Source: Thecamonas trahens ATCC 50062
Taxonomy: Eukaryota > Apusozoa > Apusomonadida > Apusomonadidae
Reading direction: 5' to 3'
Length of the DNA: 29,771 nt
Assembly (NCBI RefSeq): GCF_000142905.1
Contig: NW_013657614.1
Span: forward strand, 55,165-84,935
Positions 28,736 to 29,771 of this stretch are shown here, piece after piece. How positions within the stretch are numbered: the first letter of the stretch is position 1; the number at the start of each line of letters is the position of its first letter. The notes under the pieces were generated by a model. It made no database searches. It worked only from the letters and a program-made list of their open reading frames with translations, and had not been told where the DNA came from. The translations under genes were made by a program, and so were the position numbers.

Positions 28736-29771
28736 TCACATGGCTTGGTGGTCAAAGACAGCGACGCGGAGGGGAGAGGCGGCGGAAGGATCGCCGCCGG
28801 GAAGGTGGACATAGTAGGTGACAAGGTGGGTGAGCGGGGTGGCGCCGGTGCCGGCGTGGGTGAGGACGAGGCGGAAGCCAAACTTGGAGTAGGCAAGCGA
28901 GTCGGCTGCGAGCCGGGGAGTGAGGTGGACGAGGACGGTAGCGCGGTGGCGCGAGCGCGAGGCGATGAGTTCGGGCGTGTCGTCTGTCCGCAAGTCGGAC
29001 TCATCAGGATCAAACATGTCCAGCTCGGCGAGGTCGACGCGCGCCTCGAGGTGTGTGGAGCCGCCTGCCGCAAAGGTGGCGTCGAGCGTGGGCGGAAAGG
29101 CTGCCGAGTGAAGCCGTGATGTCGGGTCGTGCAGCCGGCCCGACGGCGAGAGCTCGATGTCGTCGGGCAGGTCGCCAGCGAGCGGGAGGAGCCGCACACC
29201 CACAACCTCGTCGAGCGGGTTGGCCAGCGAGAGGCGGACAACGACAGGAGTCTGGGGCGGTGTGCTGGCGAGCGCCGCGAGCAAGCCGGCGTGGTCTAGC
29301 GGCTGTGCAAGCTCGGCCCACGGTAGGTACTCGAGGGCGGTCTGATGGATCTTGAACTTGACCGACGACGGCGAGATGTCCGGCCGGATGAGAATGCGCT
29401 CGCAACCGTTGCAGCGGATGCGACGGCGAACGCGCAGCCGCCGGCGAAGCGGCATGAGGTCGGCAAAACGCCGCGGCTGGGCGTGAACGTTGGCATGGCG
29501 CTGGGTGAGCGACGAGAGCGAGGCGAGATCGTCGACAGCGCCGGCTTCGCCCGCCATGACCGCGTACGGGTCGCGGACACAGGCCGGACGCGCGGCGGCG
29601 CGCGCAGCGTTCACCACGGCGCGGAACTGAGCGTCTTCGGCATCTTCGCGCTTCTTGCGCTCAGCGGCGCGGACGGCGCGCGCTTCCTCTTCGTCCCTCC
29701 GCAGCAGCGGCAGCGGCTGCGCGTGCGCGCGCTCCCATGTCAGCGGCAGCGCATCGCCATCGTGGTCGCTC
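28736..29771 (-). CDS. DCTN4: Dynactin subunit 4 (p62), C-terminal part, cut by the window edge
   Basis: p62 sits at the pointed end of the dynactin filament, the cofactor of cytoplasmic dynein. The frame is open to 29771, so the gene continues beyond the window; the GTG at 29617 is an internal Val codon, not a start. The visible 345 codons begin in a Glu/Arg/Lys-rich helix (EEEARAVRAAERKKRED). The diagnostic block follows: PLRRRLRVRRRIRCNGCE, then RPDISPSSVKFKIHQTALEYLP, matching the p62 pattern of basic stretch, CxxC, KP, NPxSxKFKI and NYIP. Next come the beta-rich region (VVVRLSLANPLDEVVGVRLL) and an acidic DMFDPDES segment. The ending TYYVHLPGGDP corresponds to the family's C-terminal strand. 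The N-terminal RING-like Cys cluster expected in p62 would lie outside the window. Confidence 0.88.
   Translation of the reverse strand, partial: SDHDGDALPLTWERAHAQPLPLLRRDEEEARAVRAAERKKREDAEDAQFRAVVNAARAAARPACVRDPYAVMAGEAGAVDDLASLSSLTQRHANVHAQPRRFADLMPLRRRLRVRRRIRCNGCERILIRPDISPSSVKFKIHQTALEYLPWAELAQPLDHAGLLAALASTPPQTPVVVRLSLANPLDEVVGVRLLPLAGDLPDDIELSPSGRLHDPTSRLHSAAFPPTLDATFAAGGSTHLEARVDLAELDMFDPDESDLRTDDTPELIASRSRHRATVLVHLTPRLAADSLAYSKFGFRLVLTHAGTGATPLTHLVTYYVHLPGGDPSAASPLRVAVFDHQAM

Noticed and set aside
29615-29617. GTG at 29617 as the start of the last gene
   Set aside because: The frame is open to the window edge and the upstream residues fit dynactin p62, so this is an internal Val codon.
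1-29771. CRISPR arrays, bacterial operons, riboswitches, rRNA or tRNA genes
   Set aside because: No regularly spaced repeats, Shine-Dalgarno-led gene chains or tRNA-like cloverleaf with a TTCGA loop were seen; introns and gene content are eukaryotic.

Overview
The window is nuclear DNA from a GC-rich, gene-dense microbial eukaryote. Coding ORFs of 5-8 kb run almost without introns. Two short introns can be inferred; both start GTACGT, end in AG and restore a targeting peptide to a gene. Intergenic gaps are 40 bp to 1.3 kb and rich in C, G, CA and GA runs, and five of six starts have A at -3. A dynactin p62 subunit (an opisthokont/amoebozoan-type trait) together with a gamma-carbonic-anhydrase-like protein carrying a mitochondrial leader (a complex I subunit absent from animals and fungi) suggests a lineage near the base of opisthokonts or Amoebozoa. 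An apusomonad such as Thecamonas would fit; this is inference, not proof.

Layout. 83-874 (+): small Ser/Ala-rich protein not recognised. 1003-1631 (-): broken, internally deleted piggyBac-family transposase remnant that starts directly after, and in frame with, the stop codon of the next gene. 1632-8039 (-): full-length single-exon Brr2 (U5 snRNP helicase), 2135 residues. 8040-9312: 1.27 kb without a supported gene, with a G-rich tract beside the Brr2 start. 9313-16464 (+): giant surface protein A (FG-GAP propellers, beta-helix, Pro-rich hinge, two Sushi modules, two filamin-like Ig modules, Cys-rich stalk, about nine membrane spans). 16860-17943 (+): two-exon mitochondrial gamma-CA-like protein. 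18316-20169 (+): SPX-like domain fused to an AstE/aspartoacylase-type M14 deacylase. 20211-28422 (-): giant surface protein B, a diverged paralogue of A whose signal peptide lies on a separate upstream exon. 28736-29771 (-): C-terminal part of dynactin p62 (DCTN4), running off the window.

How the genes relate. Brr2, dynactin p62 and the gamma-CA-like protein are housekeeping components of the spliceosome, the dynein adaptor and probably respiratory complex I. The least ordinary content is the pair of giant receptors, which share a propeller / beta-helix / Cys-rich / multi-TM plan but differ by a whole inserted Pro-Sushi-filamin block, and the SPX-deacylase fusion, which would couple inositol-pyrophosphate or phosphate sensing to a metallo-deacylase. 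There is no evidence that these neighbours form a co-regulated pathway; the cluster may be coincidental.
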